Shown here one piece after another: positions 27,043 through 35,488 of a stretch of DNA of 64,000 bases. The notes under the pieces were generated by a model that was not told the DNA's origin, ran no database searches, and saw only the letters and a program-made list of their open reading frames with translations. Made by a program: the position numbers and the translations under genes. Where the stretch lies: NCBI RefSeq assembly GCF_902506415.1, contig NZ_LR733275.1:248001-312000 (forward strand). The letters are read 5' to 3'. This DNA is from Massilia sp. 9I. GTDB taxonomy: Bacteria; Pseudomonadota; Gammaproteobacteria; Burkholderiales; Burkholderiaceae_D. Position 1 is the first letter of the stretch, and every line of letters starts with the position of its first letter.

Positions 27043-27684
27043 ATGACTGCAACCGGCGTCGTCGACCCCGAAGAACTGCTGCCGCCCTACGACGGCATCC
27101 GCCTGACGGACGTGCGCATCGTGCGCACCCCAAGCGAGGCGGCCGCCGCCCTGGCAGCCCTGTCGCAGGCCGACGTGATCGGCTTCGACACCGAATCCAA
27201 GCCTACCTTCGCCAAGGGCGAAGTCTCGACCGGGCCGCACCTGGTGCAGCTCGCCACCGACGAACTGGCTTACCTGTTCCAGATCGGCAGCGCGGCCAGC
27301 GCCCAGACCGCGCTGGGCGTGCTCAAGCCGGTGCTTGAATCGGAGCAGATCCTCAAGGTTGGTTTCGGGCTGGGCGACGATCTGAAGCGCCTGCGCGCCA
27401 AGCTCGGCGTCGAAGCACGCAACGTACTCGATCTGGCCACCGCCATGCGCCGCCGCGGCGAGCGCAACACGCTAGGCGCCAAGACCGCAGTGGCGCGCTT
27501 CTTCGGCCAGCGCCTGCAGAAGTCGCGCCGCATCACCACCACCAACTGGGCGCTGCCCCAGCTGAGCGAAAAGCAGGTGCTGTACGCGGCCGACGACGCC
27601 CACGTGGCGCTGCGCCTGTACCGCTATTGGCGCGCCAACCCGCCGCTCGACGAGGCTAGCGCCCCGCCGCGGCGCGCTTCCTGA
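27043..27684 (+). CDS. 3'-5' exonuclease, RNase D-like (DEDDy)
   Basis: A 213-residue single-domain DEDD exonuclease. Exo I is VIGFDTESKP, Exo II contains KVGFGLGDDLKRL, and Exo III is YAADDAHVALRLY (Y-x3-D, the DEDDy class). There is no C-terminal HRDC domain, unlike full RNase D, so the substrate could be RNA or DNA. It follows proQ by 4 nt. Its 3' end overlaps the convergent methyltransferase gene by 29 bp. Confidence 0.88.
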   Translation: MTATGVVDPEELLPPYDGIRLTDVRIVRTPSEAAAALAALSQADVIGFDTESKPTFAKGEVSTGPHLVQLATDELAYLFQIGSAASAQTALGVLKPVLESEQILKVGFGLGDDLKRLRAKLGVEARNVLDLATAMRRRGERNTLGAKTAVARFFGQRLQKSRRITTTNWALPQLSEKQVLYAADDAHVALRLYRYWRANPPLDEASAPPRRAS

Positions 27685-28396
27685 CCACGAAATAGGCTTC
27701 CGGGCACAGCGCCGTTCCCAGCAGCGGGAACGGGCTGGCGCTCGCCTTCTTCAAGGCGAACGCTTCGCCCAGCGCCTGGCGGAATACGCGGTGGTCGAAG
27801 CCCATGTGCTCGTTGTGGACCTCGACGTCGGGCGGCAGGTAGCCGATCGGGCGGTCCTTAGGCGGCATGCCGAGCGTCGCCATCAGGACGTGCTTCGGCC
27901 TGGCGTCGTAGGCCCCATAGCGCCGGCTCATGCGGAACATGCCCTTGTACAGGGCCGGCAGGCCGACTTCGACCGGGACCCCGAACACGGCTTCGCCGTC
28001 TTCCTTCAGCAGCGCCGCCACTTCGCCGAGCGACTTCGCACGCATCGACAGCGGGATGTGCTCGAACACCTCCAGGCAGAACAGCACGTCCACCTGGGCT
28101 TGCGGGATGGTGTCGAACGAGGCGTGGAACGCGACCCGCGGCAGGTCCTTGAGCTCGATCTTCGCCTCTTCGAGCAGGTCCGAGCAGGGCTCGTAGCAGA
28201 TGATGGTCGCGTTGGGGTATTCGTGGACGAGGTACTTGCACAGTTCACCGCTGCCGGCGCCGAAATCGAGCACGCAGCGCACGTCTTCGCGCGCCTTCTG
28301 GGCGAAGCCGATGGCGCTGTGCAGGCGCTGCTGCTGCAGCCAGCGCTTGATGGGATTGCGGTCCCTGAATACACCTTCCGTATAACTTACGCCCAT
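27656..28396 (-). CDS. Class I SAM-dependent methyltransferase
   Basis: A 246-residue protein with the Rossmann-fold SAM motif VLDFGAGSGELCKYL (residues around 42-56), an acidic loop IICYEPCSDLLEEA and the post-II motif DVLFCLEVFEHIP. This pattern is typical of small-molecule or lipid/quinone-type methyltransferases (Methyltransf_11/23). The substrate is unknown. It overlaps the end of the exonuclease gene and is transcribed toward it. It is divergent from the cytochrome c genes at 28499. Confidence 0.85.
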   Translation of the reverse strand: MGVSYTEGVFRDRNPIKRWLQQQRLHSAIGFAQKAREDVRCVLDFGAGSGELCKYLVHEYPNATIICYEPCSDLLEEAKIELKDLPRVAFHASFDTIPQAQVDVLFCLEVFEHIPLSMRAKSLGEVAALLKEDGEAVFGVPVEVGLPALYKGMFRMSRRYGAYDARPKHVLMATLGMPPKDRPIGYLPPDVEVHNEHMGFDHRVFRQALGEAFALKKASASPFPLLGTALCPEAYFVVRKRAAAGR

Positions 28397-28498
28397 CCTG
28401 CGCCCCAGCGGTCCAAAGGATGGGATTATAGCAAGGGGGCAAACCCTCGAAGCTTGATCCGCGTTATCATTCTCGCATTGCTACTGCCGGGTTCACTC

Positions 28499-29221
28499 AT
28501 GACTGGTTTTACATTACGGTGCCGTACGCTGTTCGCAGTCCTGCTGTTCTCCGCCGGTGCGGCGCACGCCGCGCCGCAAAGCGTTCCTGACACCCTGGCC
28601 CAGCGCCTGGTCGCCTGCACTTCCTGCCACGCGCGCGTCGATGCGCGCGGCAACCCGGTCAACGACAGCTACTTCCCGCGCATCGCCGGCAAGCCGGCCG
28701 GCTATCTGTACAACCAGCTGCTGAACTTCCGCGAAGGCCGGCGCCAGTACCCCTTGATGACCTACCTGGTCGAGCACCTGCCCGATCCCTACCTGCGCGA
28801 GATCGCCGGCCATTTCGCGGCCCAGCCGCCCAGCGCGCACGCCGCCGAAAGCCCGGCTGTCGCGCCCCAGGTGCTGGAGCGCGGCCGCCAGCTCGTGATG
28901 AACGGCGACAGCGTGCGCAAGGTCCCGGCCTGTGTGGCCTGCCATGGCCAGCGCCTGACCGGCGTCGAACCGGCCATCCCGGGCCTGCTCGGCCTGCCGC
29001 GCGACTACGTCAACGCGCAGTTTGGCGCCTGGCGCAACAAGGCGCGCCGCGCCCATGCGCCGGACTGCATGGCCGAGATCACGGCCCGCTTGTCGCTCGA
29101 GGACGTCAACGCCGTCTCGAGCTGGCTCGCGGCCCAGCCGGTACCAAGCGATCCGCGCCCCGCCGCGTCGGTGGCGCGGCCCCTGCCCCTCGCCTGCGGC
29201 AGCGCACAGGAAGCACCATGA
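28499..29221 (+). CDS. Periplasmic diheme cytochrome c (c4-like)
   Basis: A 240-residue exported protein with signal peptide (LFAVLLFSAGAAHAA) and two heme-binding sites, CTSCH near residue 40 and CVACH near residue 144, each at the start of a cytochrome c domain, as in cytochrome c4. It ends four nt into the next start (ATGA overlap), so it is co-translated with the triheme cytochrome that follows. It is probably an electron carrier or a subunit of a periplasmic dehydrogenase or terminal-oxidase chain. Confidence 0.88.
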   Translation: MTGFTLRCRTLFAVLLFSAGAAHAAPQSVPDTLAQRLVACTSCHARVDARGNPVNDSYFPRIAGKPAGYLYNQLLNFREGRRQYPLMTYLVEHLPDPYLREIAGHFAAQPPSAHAAESPAVAPQVLERGRQLVMNGDSVRKVPACVACHGQRLTGVEPAIPGLLGLPRDYVNAQFGAWRNKARRAHAPDCMAEITARLSLEDVNAVSSWLAAQPVPSDPRPAASVARPLPLACGSAQEAP

Positions 29222-30477
29222 AGAAGATCGCCCTGCTCCTTGCCGCCGTTGCTGTCGCCCTGGTGGCCATCGCCTGGCCGCGCGAAGACTACGTCGCATC
29301 GACCTCGCCCGCCGCCTGGGCCTCCACGCCCGAGAACATCGCGCGCGGCGCCTACCTCGCGCGCGCCGGCGACTGCGTGGCCTGCCACACCGCGCGCGGC
29401 GCTCCGCAATACGCCGGTGGACGCGCACTCGACACGCCCTTCGGCCGCCTCTACGGTCCCAACCTGACGCCGGATAAGGAAACCGGCATCGGCCTTTGGT
29501 CCGCCGACGACTTCTGGAACGCCCTGCATAACGGGAAGGCGCGCGATGGCCGCCTGCTCTACCCGGCCTTCCCGTACACGAACTACACCAAGGTGTCGCG
29601 TCCGGACTCCGACGCGCTGTACGCCTACTTCCGCAGCCTGGCGCCGCAGCACCAGCCGAACAAGGCGCACGAACTGGACTTCCCCTACGACCAGCAGGCC
29701 ATGCTGGCCGGCTGGCGCCTGCTCTACTTCAAGCCCGCCACCTTCACGCCGCAGCCAGCGCGCGGCCTTGAGTGGAACCGCGGCGCCTACCTGGTCGAAG
29801 GCCTGGGACACTGCAGCGCATGCCACAGCACCCGCAATCGGCTGGGAGCATCGGGCGAGACCCTGTCGGGCGGCCTGATTCCGACCATCGGCTGGTACGC
29901 CCCTTCGCTCACCGCGAGCGGCGAAGCGGGAATGAAGGACTGGGACAAGGAGCACATCGTCGCGCTGCTGCAGACCGGCATTTCGCCGCGCGGCAGCGCC
30001 ACCGGGCCGATGGCCGAAGTGGTGGCGCGCAGCCTGCAGCACCTGACGCAAGCGGACCTGGGGGCGATGGCAACCTACCTGAAGTCGCTGCCCTCGAACG
30101 TCACGCCGGCGCAGGACAAGGGCGAGCCCGCGAGCGAACAGTTGCTGGCCGAAGGACGCCGCTTGTACGGTTCTTACTGCGTGGACTGCCACGGGCTTGA
30201 GGGCAAGGGCAAGGCACCGGCCTATCCGCCGCTGGCCGGCAACCGCGCAGTCACCTTGACGCCGGCCGTGAACGCGATCCGCATCGTGCTCAACGGCGGC
30301 TTCCCGCCCGGCACCGCGGGCAATCCGCGGCCCTACGGCATGCCGCCCTTCAGCCACGAGCTGAACGACGCGCAGGTGGCTGCGGTGCTGACCTACATCC
30401 GCGCCAGCTGGGGCAATGCGGCGCCGCCGGTCGGGACACCGGATGTCAACCGCTACCGCAGCGTGCCGCTGGACTGA
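29218..30477 (+). CDS. Triheme cytochrome c (alcohol/gluconate dehydrogenase cytochrome-subunit type)
   Basis: A 419-residue protein with an N-terminal hydrophobic segment (KIALLLAAVAVALVAIAWP) serving as signal or anchor, then three c-type domains. The heme sites are CVACH (near residue 57), CSACH (near 201) and CVDCH (near 322). The block NLTPDKETGIGLWSADDFWNALHNGKARDG is characteristic of the cytochrome subunit of membrane-bound alcohol, aldehyde or gluconate dehydrogenases. It starts with an ATGA overlap after the diheme cytochrome. No dehydrogenase catalytic subunit is adjacent; the GMC enzyme at 59023 is 28 kb away. Confidence 0.88.
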   Translation: MKKIALLLAAVAVALVAIAWPREDYVASTSPAAWASTPENIARGAYLARAGDCVACHTARGAPQYAGGRALDTPFGRLYGPNLTPDKETGIGLWSADDFWNALHNGKARDGRLLYPAFPYTNYTKVSRPDSDALYAYFRSLAPQHQPNKAHELDFPYDQQAMLAGWRLLYFKPATFTPQPARGLEWNRGAYLVEGLGHCSACHSTRNRLGASGETLSGGLIPTIGWYAPSLTASGEAGMKDWDKEHIVALLQTGISPRGSATGPMAEVVARSLQHLTQADLGAMATYLKSLPSNVTPAQDKGEPASEQLLAEGRRLYGSYCVDCHGLEGKGKAPAYPPLAGNRAVTLTPAVNAIRIVLNGGFPPGTAGNPRPYGMPPFSHELNDAQVAAVLTYIRASWGNAAPPVGTPDVNRYRSVPLD

Positions 30478-30479
30478 GC

Positions 30480-31052
30480 CTAGCCGCAGGTTTCCACGTA
30501 GGCCACGGCGGGCTGGCGTCCCGCGCGTATCTTCGTGACCTTGCCGCCGGATTCCTCGAGGATGAGGGCGGCACGGCCATCGGCGCTGGGGAGGGTGATG
30601 TAATGGCCGTTCTCATCGTACTTGTGGGGGCCGACGACCGCTTGCGGGTGCGTCGCGCGTACCTGCTCCAGCGTGTCGCCGACCGCCACGCCCACGGCAT
30701 TCTCGACACCGGCTTCGGCATCGGCCCGGGTAAGGACGCCGTTCTCGACCATGAAGCGCAGCTTCGGCATGGTCGGGAAGCGGACCATGCTGCAAGCGGG
30801 ATCGAAGGGCGTCGGCAGCTCGGCCTTCGCGCCGGCGGCCTGCTCGGCTTCGGCCAGCTTCATCCCGAAGCGGAGCTTGCCCACGCCTTCCGCACTCAGG
30901 GCGGTCGGTGAGGTGGGCGCGACCTCGGTCGGAGCGGGGGCGGCGGCCAGCGGCTTCGCCTCGGCGGGTTTATCGCTGGACGGTCCAGGCGCTGGTGTCT
31001 TTGAACATGCGCTCAGCAGCGCAATCGTGACAAGCAGGGTAATCGTTCGCAA
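30480..31052 (-). CDS. Putative lipoprotein of unknown function
   Basis: A 190-residue protein with a lipoprotein signal (RTITLLVTIALLSACSK; lipobox LSAC, Cys near residue 16). A Pro/Ala/Glu linker follows, then a domain with LRFGMKLAEAEQAAGAKAEL and VGDTLEQVRATHPQAVVGPHKY that looks like two related repeats of about 60 residues. TTG 31052 is chosen because AAGGA lies 7 nt upstream and it yields a clean lipobox; longer in-frame starts up to 31127 would bury the signal. It is convergent with the triheme cytochrome gene, 2 bp apart. Function unknown. Confidence 0.75.
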   Translation of the reverse strand: MRTITLLVTIALLSACSKTPAPGPSSDKPAEAKPLAAAPAPTEVAPTSPTALSAEGVGKLRFGMKLAEAEQAAGAKAELPTPFDPACSMVRFPTMPKLRFMVENGVLTRADAEAGVENAVGVAVGDTLEQVRATHPQAVVGPHKYDENGHYITLPSADGRAALILEESGGKVTKIRAGRQPAVAYVETCG

Positions 31053-31126
31053 GGCTGTATCCTTTTTCAAAACGTCGTGCGCCCGACTATACCGCCCACT
31101 TTTCTCCTGAGCCGTTCGCTGCCGCA

Positions 31127-31891
31127 CTAATCAATCAGGGTCTTCACCATCACGCGCCCGTCCGGCAGCGGGCTTTCCTGGCGCAGCATCAGCTGGCTGC
31201 CCTTGGCGAACCAGAAGGTCGAGTCGCTGCCCGGCCGGTTATAGTCGGTCTTGACCACCCAGCAGTCCACCGGTCCTGCCGGCCCGGCGATGTTCGCGGA
31301 ACCGGTGACGCGGAAGCTGTAGCGTTGCGGCGCCATCGAGCCGCCCGGGTGGTAGAAATTGATGCGTGCATCCAGGCCCTCGGCCAGCGGCAGCGCTTGC
31401 AGGAATTCGATGTCGGTCTCGAAGTTGTAGGTCGGCTCGGCCGAGGCCACCGCCAGATCCTTTTGGGTGTTGTCCGCGAGCTCGCGCATGCCGGTGATCT
31501 TGTCCGGTGCGAACACAAAGCCCTCGACCACGCGCTTGCCATCGCGCTCGCTGATGCGCTCATGGCTCAGTGGACGGAAGCTCCCGGCTTCGAACCAGGA
31601 GTCGTAGGTGCGCACCGAGGGTGTCGGCAATACGCCGTCCCAGCGCTGCACAATGCGCATCAGCTGCTTACCCTCGCGTTCCTCGAAGCGGATCTCGCGG
31701 GTCCAGATGTCGATCGGCTGGCTGGCGCCGGCGGGCGTGCGCATGAAGCGCAGGTAGTGGTGGGTGCCGGGCTTGAGCAGCGCAAAGCGCGCCAGCGGCG
31801 TGCCGACGTCGATGTTCTGGACGGCGGCGTGGGCGGACAGGCTCAGGCCGGCGGCGAACAGCGCCAGCAGGGTACGGCGAATGATGTGCAT
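31127..31891 (-). CDS. Secreted DUF3108-like protein
   Basis: A 254-residue exported protein with signal peptide (LLALFAAGLSLSAHA) and a beta-rich body (KPGTHHYLRFMRTPAG, LSHERISERDGKRVVEGFVF, PVDCWVVKTDYNRPGSDSTFWF). The pattern resembles DUF3108-type periplasmic lipocalin-like proteins. No catalytic residues are recognised. It has GGAGAG upstream of ATG 31891. Its gene ends 75 bp before the lipoprotein start on the same strand. Role unknown. Confidence 0.7.
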   Translation of the reverse strand: MHIIRRTLLALFAAGLSLSAHAAVQNIDVGTPLARFALLKPGTHHYLRFMRTPAGASQPIDIWTREIRFEEREGKQLMRIVQRWDGVLPTPSVRTYDSWFEAGSFRPLSHERISERDGKRVVEGFVFAPDKITGMRELADNTQKDLAVASAEPTYNFETDIEFLQALPLAEGLDARINFYHPGGSMAPQRYSFRVTGSANIAGPAGPVDCWVVKTDYNRPGSDSTFWFAKGSQLMLRQESPLPDGRVMVKTLID

Positions 31892-31966
31892 GGTCTCTCC
31901 TCAGGGATACGCTGCCGAGTATCGCCCTGGCCTGTCAGCATGGCAACTTAAAATGGATATGCATGG

Positions 31967-31980
31967 CCCCACGCGTGGGG
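31967..31980. promoter_or_regulatory. 14-bp perfect palindrome between divergent genes
   Basis: CCCCACGCGTGGGG is a perfect 14-bp palindrome in the 158-bp gap between the divergent DUF3108-like and serine hydrolase genes, 70 bp upstream of the latter. It could be a dimeric operator; no regulator is identified. Confidence 0.3.
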
Positions 31981-32049
31981 GAATCGGCCCCGCCGGTCAT
32001 CCGGGAGACCGTGTTTACGCATAAGATCACCGGTCACGCACAGGACGCC

Positions 32050-33429
32050 ATGAAACGATTCCTCTCCTCCCTCGCTTCCCTCGCCCTGCTCTGCATGGCA
32101 AGCATCCCTTCGCGCGCCGACCAGGTCGACGATTACATGCGCAAGCACATGGCGCTCAACCATGTGGCCGGCGCCGCGGTCGCGATCGTCCGCGACGGGA
32201 AGATCATCAAACGCCAGGCCTATGGCTTCGCCAACCTCGAATGGCGGCAGAAGGCGACGCCGGACACCGCGTTCCAGTTGGCCTCGTCGACCAAGCCGTT
32301 CACGGGACTGCTCCTGATGCGCCTGCAGGAAGCCGGCCGGCTGTCGCTCGACGACAGCGTCGGCAAGTACCTGCCCAATGCGCCGCAAGCCTGGCAGCCG
32401 ATCACGCTGCGCCACCTGGCGGACCACTCCTCCGGCATTCCGGACAATGTCAACGCGGGGCCGAACGCTTCGCTCGACGACTACGTCGCCGCCGCGGCGG
32501 CCCTACCCCTTAGCCATGCCCCGGGCGCGTCCTCACGCTACGGCATCGCCGGCTACACGGTCCTGGCGAAGGTGATCGAAGTCGCCGCGGGCATGCCCTA
32601 TCCGCAGGCGCTCAAGCGCTACGTCACCGCGCCGCTCAAACTGCGCGCCGATTTCGACTACAGCAGCGGCGATCCGAACATGCGCAGCGTGGATGTCGTG
32701 CCGAAGCGCGCCAGCATCTACGACTGGAACGAAGGACGCCAGCGCGAATTCCGCTTTCATTTCGCGCCGCTCAGCTACGATGCGGGAGGATTGCTCGCGT
32801 CGGTGGACGACCTTGCCGCCCTGGCGGTTGCGATCGACCGGGGCAAGCTGCTGCGCGAGGACAGCCTCGACGCCATGTGGACGCCGGCCCGGCTGGCCAA
32901 CGGCGACATGAACAGCTTCGCGGTAGGCTGGGCGGTCCGGGAAGTCAACGGCCGCGCCGCGGTCGGGCATTCCGGCGGGCCCGCGCTGTCGGACATCCTG
33001 CGCTTCACCAGGGAACGCACGACCTTCATCGTCCTGACCAACGGACAGAAACTCTATCCCTACCTGGCGCAGGGCATTTCCGAGCTGTTCTACCCGCCCC
33101 CGCCGGTGGTGATGCCGAAAGGGATCGAGGATGAGCGACCCGAGTTGAGCGCGACGCTGCGCCAGGTACTCGCCGATGCGGCGGCCGGCAAGGTCGACGA
33201 CAGCAACTTCGGCGAGCAAGCGCGCAAGGACTTCGTCCTCGCATTCAAATCCTTTTTGCTGCCCTTCGTCAGTTCATTACCGGCTGTCGAGGAATTCGTG
33301 CTCCTGAGCGACAGCCCGAAGGACGGCGGCATAGGCCGTACCTACCGCGCACGCCACGGCAAGCGTGCCCAGACCTGGGGCTTCGACATCGACCGGGACG
33401 GCAAGCTGCGCGCCTTCGGCCCCAAGTGA
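32050..33429 (+). CDS. Serine hydrolase, beta-lactamase/class C PBP fold
   Basis: A 459-residue exported protein with signal peptide (RFLSSLASLALLCMASIPSRA). The fold motifs are SSTK (nucleophile Ser in S-x-x-K, near residue 82), a tyrosine motif in SRYGIAGY where Asn of the usual YxN is replaced by Ile, and a third motif GHSGGP near residue 316 in place of KTG. The roughly 100-residue C-terminal extension is a separate domain. It is probably an esterase, D-amino-peptidase or transpeptidase-type enzyme in the periplasm. ATG 32050 is chosen for the signal peptide. Confidence 0.87.
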   Translation: MKRFLSSLASLALLCMASIPSRADQVDDYMRKHMALNHVAGAAVAIVRDGKIIKRQAYGFANLEWRQKATPDTAFQLASSTKPFTGLLLMRLQEAGRLSLDDSVGKYLPNAPQAWQPITLRHLADHSSGIPDNVNAGPNASLDDYVAAAAALPLSHAPGASSRYGIAGYTVLAKVIEVAAGMPYPQALKRYVTAPLKLRADFDYSSGDPNMRSVDVVPKRASIYDWNEGRQREFRFHFAPLSYDAGGLLASVDDLAALAVAIDRGKLLREDSLDAMWTPARLANGDMNSFAVGWAVREVNGRAAVGHSGGPALSDILRFTRERTTFIVLTNGQKLYPYLAQGISELFYPPPPVVMPKGIEDERPELSATLRQVLADAAAGKVDDSNFGEQARKDFVLAFKSFLLPFVSSLPAVEEFVLLSDSPKDGGIGRTYRARHGKRAQTWGFDIDRDGKLRAFGPK

Positions 33430-33445
33430 CGGCGCCTCCCTTGCG

Positions 33446-34342
33446 CTAGCGCTGGGTGGCCGACCGCCCGCGCTGGAACCAGGCGCCGAGCCGCGCGCCG
33501 AAGAACATGATTGCGATCCCGGAAAGAATGCACAGGGCGGCCAGCAGCTTGGCGCCGCCGATGGTCTCGCCGTAGACCAGGTGCGAGGTCAGCAAGCCGG
33601 CCACCGGCACCAGCAGGGACAGCGGCGCGACCTGGCTCACCGGGTAGGTCTTCATCAGCGAGTTCCAGACCCAGTAGCCGAACAGGGTCGTGACCCAGGC
33701 CTGGAAGGCGATCGAGAACAGGGACTTCGGCCCCAGCGAGGTCGCCAGGCTGGTGAACGGCGCCAGGCCTTTCGCACACAGGGTCAGCACCACCAGCGCC
33801 AAGGTCGCAAAGCCGCAGGCCCATACCAGAAAGGCGAACATGTCCGCCGGACGCGCCTGCTTCACGATCACGTTGCAGACGGCCCAGGCGAAGGCGGCGA
33901 GCAGGATCAGCACCATGCCTAACGCACTGCCGGCGGCGTCGCTGGAAAACAGAATGATCGCCAGGCCGGTCCCAGCCATCGCCATCCCGATCCACTGCTG
34001 CCGGCCGATGCGTTCGCCCAGCACCAGGCTGGCCAGCACGATGGTGAAGAAGGCGCTCAGCTGCAGCAGCAGCGAAGCCAGTCCGGCCGGCACGCCCGCA
34101 TGGATGCCCAGGTTGACCAGTCCCCACAGTCCGCCGCCGAACAGCGCGCCGTAACCGGCCACGTAGCGCAGCCGCGTGCTGGGGCGCGGCACCAGGAGGA
34201 TCAGCGGGAAAGCGCTCATGGCGAAGCGCGCGCAGGCCAGGGCGAAGGGGTCGACATCGGCCAGGCCGAGCCGGATCACGGAAAAGTTCGCGCCCCAGAT
34301 CGCGGTGACGAGGATGCCGAGCAGGATGTGTTTGAGAGCCAT
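33446..34342 (-). CDS. DMT-superfamily (EamA) transporter
   Basis: A 298-residue inner-membrane protein with ten predicted helices in two EamA repeats (HILLGILVTAIWGANFSVIRLG opens the first; WIGMAMAGTGLAIILF and FAWAVCNVIVKQAR lie mid-protein). These are drug/metabolite exporters, often of amino acids or toxic metabolites. ATG 34342 is chosen; the 30 in-frame codons upstream form no transmembrane extension. It is divergent from a LysR regulator gene, and a LysR-box/promoter element lies between them. Confidence 0.88.
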   Translation of the reverse strand: MALKHILLGILVTAIWGANFSVIRLGLADVDPFALACARFAMSAFPLILLVPRPSTRLRYVAGYGALFGGGLWGLVNLGIHAGVPAGLASLLLQLSAFFTIVLASLVLGERIGRQQWIGMAMAGTGLAIILFSSDAAGSALGMVLILLAAFAWAVCNVIVKQARPADMFAFLVWACGFATLALVVLTLCAKGLAPFTSLATSLGPKSLFSIAFQAWVTTLFGYWVWNSLMKTYPVSQVAPLSLLVPVAGLLTSHLVYGETIGGAKLLAALCILSGIAIMFFGARLGAWFQRGRSATQR

Positions 34343-34413
34343 GATGTTCGTTCCAGGTGAATACGCCACGATACCTATGCAATACCACAATGGGAATGCG
34401 CATGGCGGCAAGC

Positions 34414-34437
34414 ATCCTATGCATGAACGCATAGGAT
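34414..34437. promoter_or_regulatory. Inverted repeat in the exporter 5' leader
   Basis: ATCCTATGC (34414-34422) and GCATAGGAT (34429-34437) form a perfect 9-bp inverted repeat with a 6-nt spacer. A third CCTATGC half-site lies at 34374-34380, 42 bp away. It falls just downstream of the predicted exporter start site (about 34448), so it could be a repressor or secondary LysR site, or a leader hairpin. Confidence 0.4.
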
Positions 34438-34454
34438 CGAAGTACTACTGCGCC

Positions 34455-34517
34455 ACTGTACGAATCCGCCCGTCGCAGGTCCAATCACTTTTCCCGCCTG
34501 GGGTTCAGGATTGCTGA
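34455..34517 (-). promoter_or_regulatory. LysR box plus promoter for the DMT exporter
   Basis: On the minus strand the order is: dyad TCAGCAATCCTGA (34517-34505, fits T-N11-A), then -35 TTGGAC (34484-34479), an 18-bp spacer and -10 TACAGT (34460-34455). The predicted start is near 34448, placing the box centre about 63 bp upstream, the classic LysR recognition position. Almost the same arrangement precedes phzF (36386-36449). Confidence 0.6.
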
Positions 34518-34588
34518 GGGGCCCGGCCGGAAAAATGCGCGCAGCCTGTGTAGAATCTTCGGCACGACAATCAACCGAAGGCAGCGCC

Positions 34589-35470
34589 ATGGATATCCAC
34601 CAGCTCAAGTCATTGGTCACCATCGCCCGCTGCGGCACTGTCGCGCGGGCCGCCGAGCTGCTGCACCTGAGCCAGCCGGCGATCAGCGCCCACATCAAAG
34701 GATTGGAAGAAGAACTGCGGGTGCGCCTGTTCGAGCGCCACGCGCGCGGCATGACGCTCACCAGTGCCGGCGAAGCGGTGTTCGAGCATGCCAAGCGCGC
34801 CCTGCACGCGGTCGAGGCGATCCGCGACGAAGCCAATACCCTGAACGGAGAGATCGCTGGCGAACTGGTGATCGGCACCGTCAACGAGCCGGCCTTCCTT
34901 CGCCTGCCCGCTTTCTTGCGCCACATGCGCGAAGCGGCGCCGCACGTCGCCATCTCGCTGGTGCAGGCCACGTCGGGCGCGGTGCTGAAGAACATCGAGG
35001 ACGGCGTGTTCGATGCCGGCTTCGTCGAAGGAAGGCTGGACGGACTGGCGGTGGACGCCATGCTGCTGCGGCCGGTGGAGTTCGTGGTCGGCTATCCGGC
35101 CGCATGGCGCGAGCGGATCGAGGCCGAGCCAGACGCCCTGGCGGCCGCGCTCGCCCTGCCCTGGATCGGCACGTCGAGCGACTGCTCCTTCCACAAGCTC
35201 ACCAAGGCGCTGTTCGCAGGGCACGGTCTTCCCTTCACGCCCGCCCTGCGCACCGACGACGAAGCGCTGCTGCTGACGATGGTCGGGCAAGAAGCCGGCC
35301 TGTCCCTGGTGCGCCGCGACATGCTGGAAGCCCACGCCAAGGGCGACGTACGCGCACTGGACGGCGTCGTGGTGGACGCCGGCATGCATTTTGTCACCGC
35401 CGAGTCGCCGGCCAAGCCGGGCCTGCTACGCGTGGCGCAACGGGCGGTCCGGCGCGCCTGGCAGGACTAG
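34589..35470 (+). CDS. LysR-family transcriptional regulator
   Basis: A 293-residue LTTR. The N-terminal winged helix-turn-helix is MDIHQLKSLVTIARCGTVAR, then AAELLHLSQPAISAHIKGLE, followed by the linker helix and a periplasmic-binding-protein-like effector domain (GELVIGTVNEPAFLRLP onward, about residues 90-290). It is divergent from a DMT exporter; phzF lies convergent just downstream. The intergenic element carries a T-N11-A box, and a second copy precedes phzF, so exporter and phzF are the likely targets. Confidence 0.92.
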   Translation: MDIHQLKSLVTIARCGTVARAAELLHLSQPAISAHIKGLEEELRVRLFERHARGMTLTSAGEAVFEHAKRALHAVEAIRDEANTLNGEIAGELVIGTVNEPAFLRLPAFLRHMREAAPHVAISLVQATSGAVLKNIEDGVFDAGFVEGRLDGLAVDAMLLRPVEFVVGYPAAWRERIEAEPDALAAALALPWIGTSSDCSFHKLTKALFAGHGLPFTPALRTDDEALLLTMVGQEAGLSLVRRDMLEAHAKGDVRALDGVVVDAGMHFVTAESPAKPGLLRVAQRAVRRAWQD

Positions 35471-35488
35471 GTTTTACATCACCGCGCC

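Noticed and set aside
32050..33429. True class C beta-lactamase (antibiotic resistance)
   Set aside because: The S-x-x-K is present, but the YxN motif lacks its Asn and the KTG is replaced by HSGG. The long C-terminal extension also fits esterase/peptidase-type serine hydrolases.
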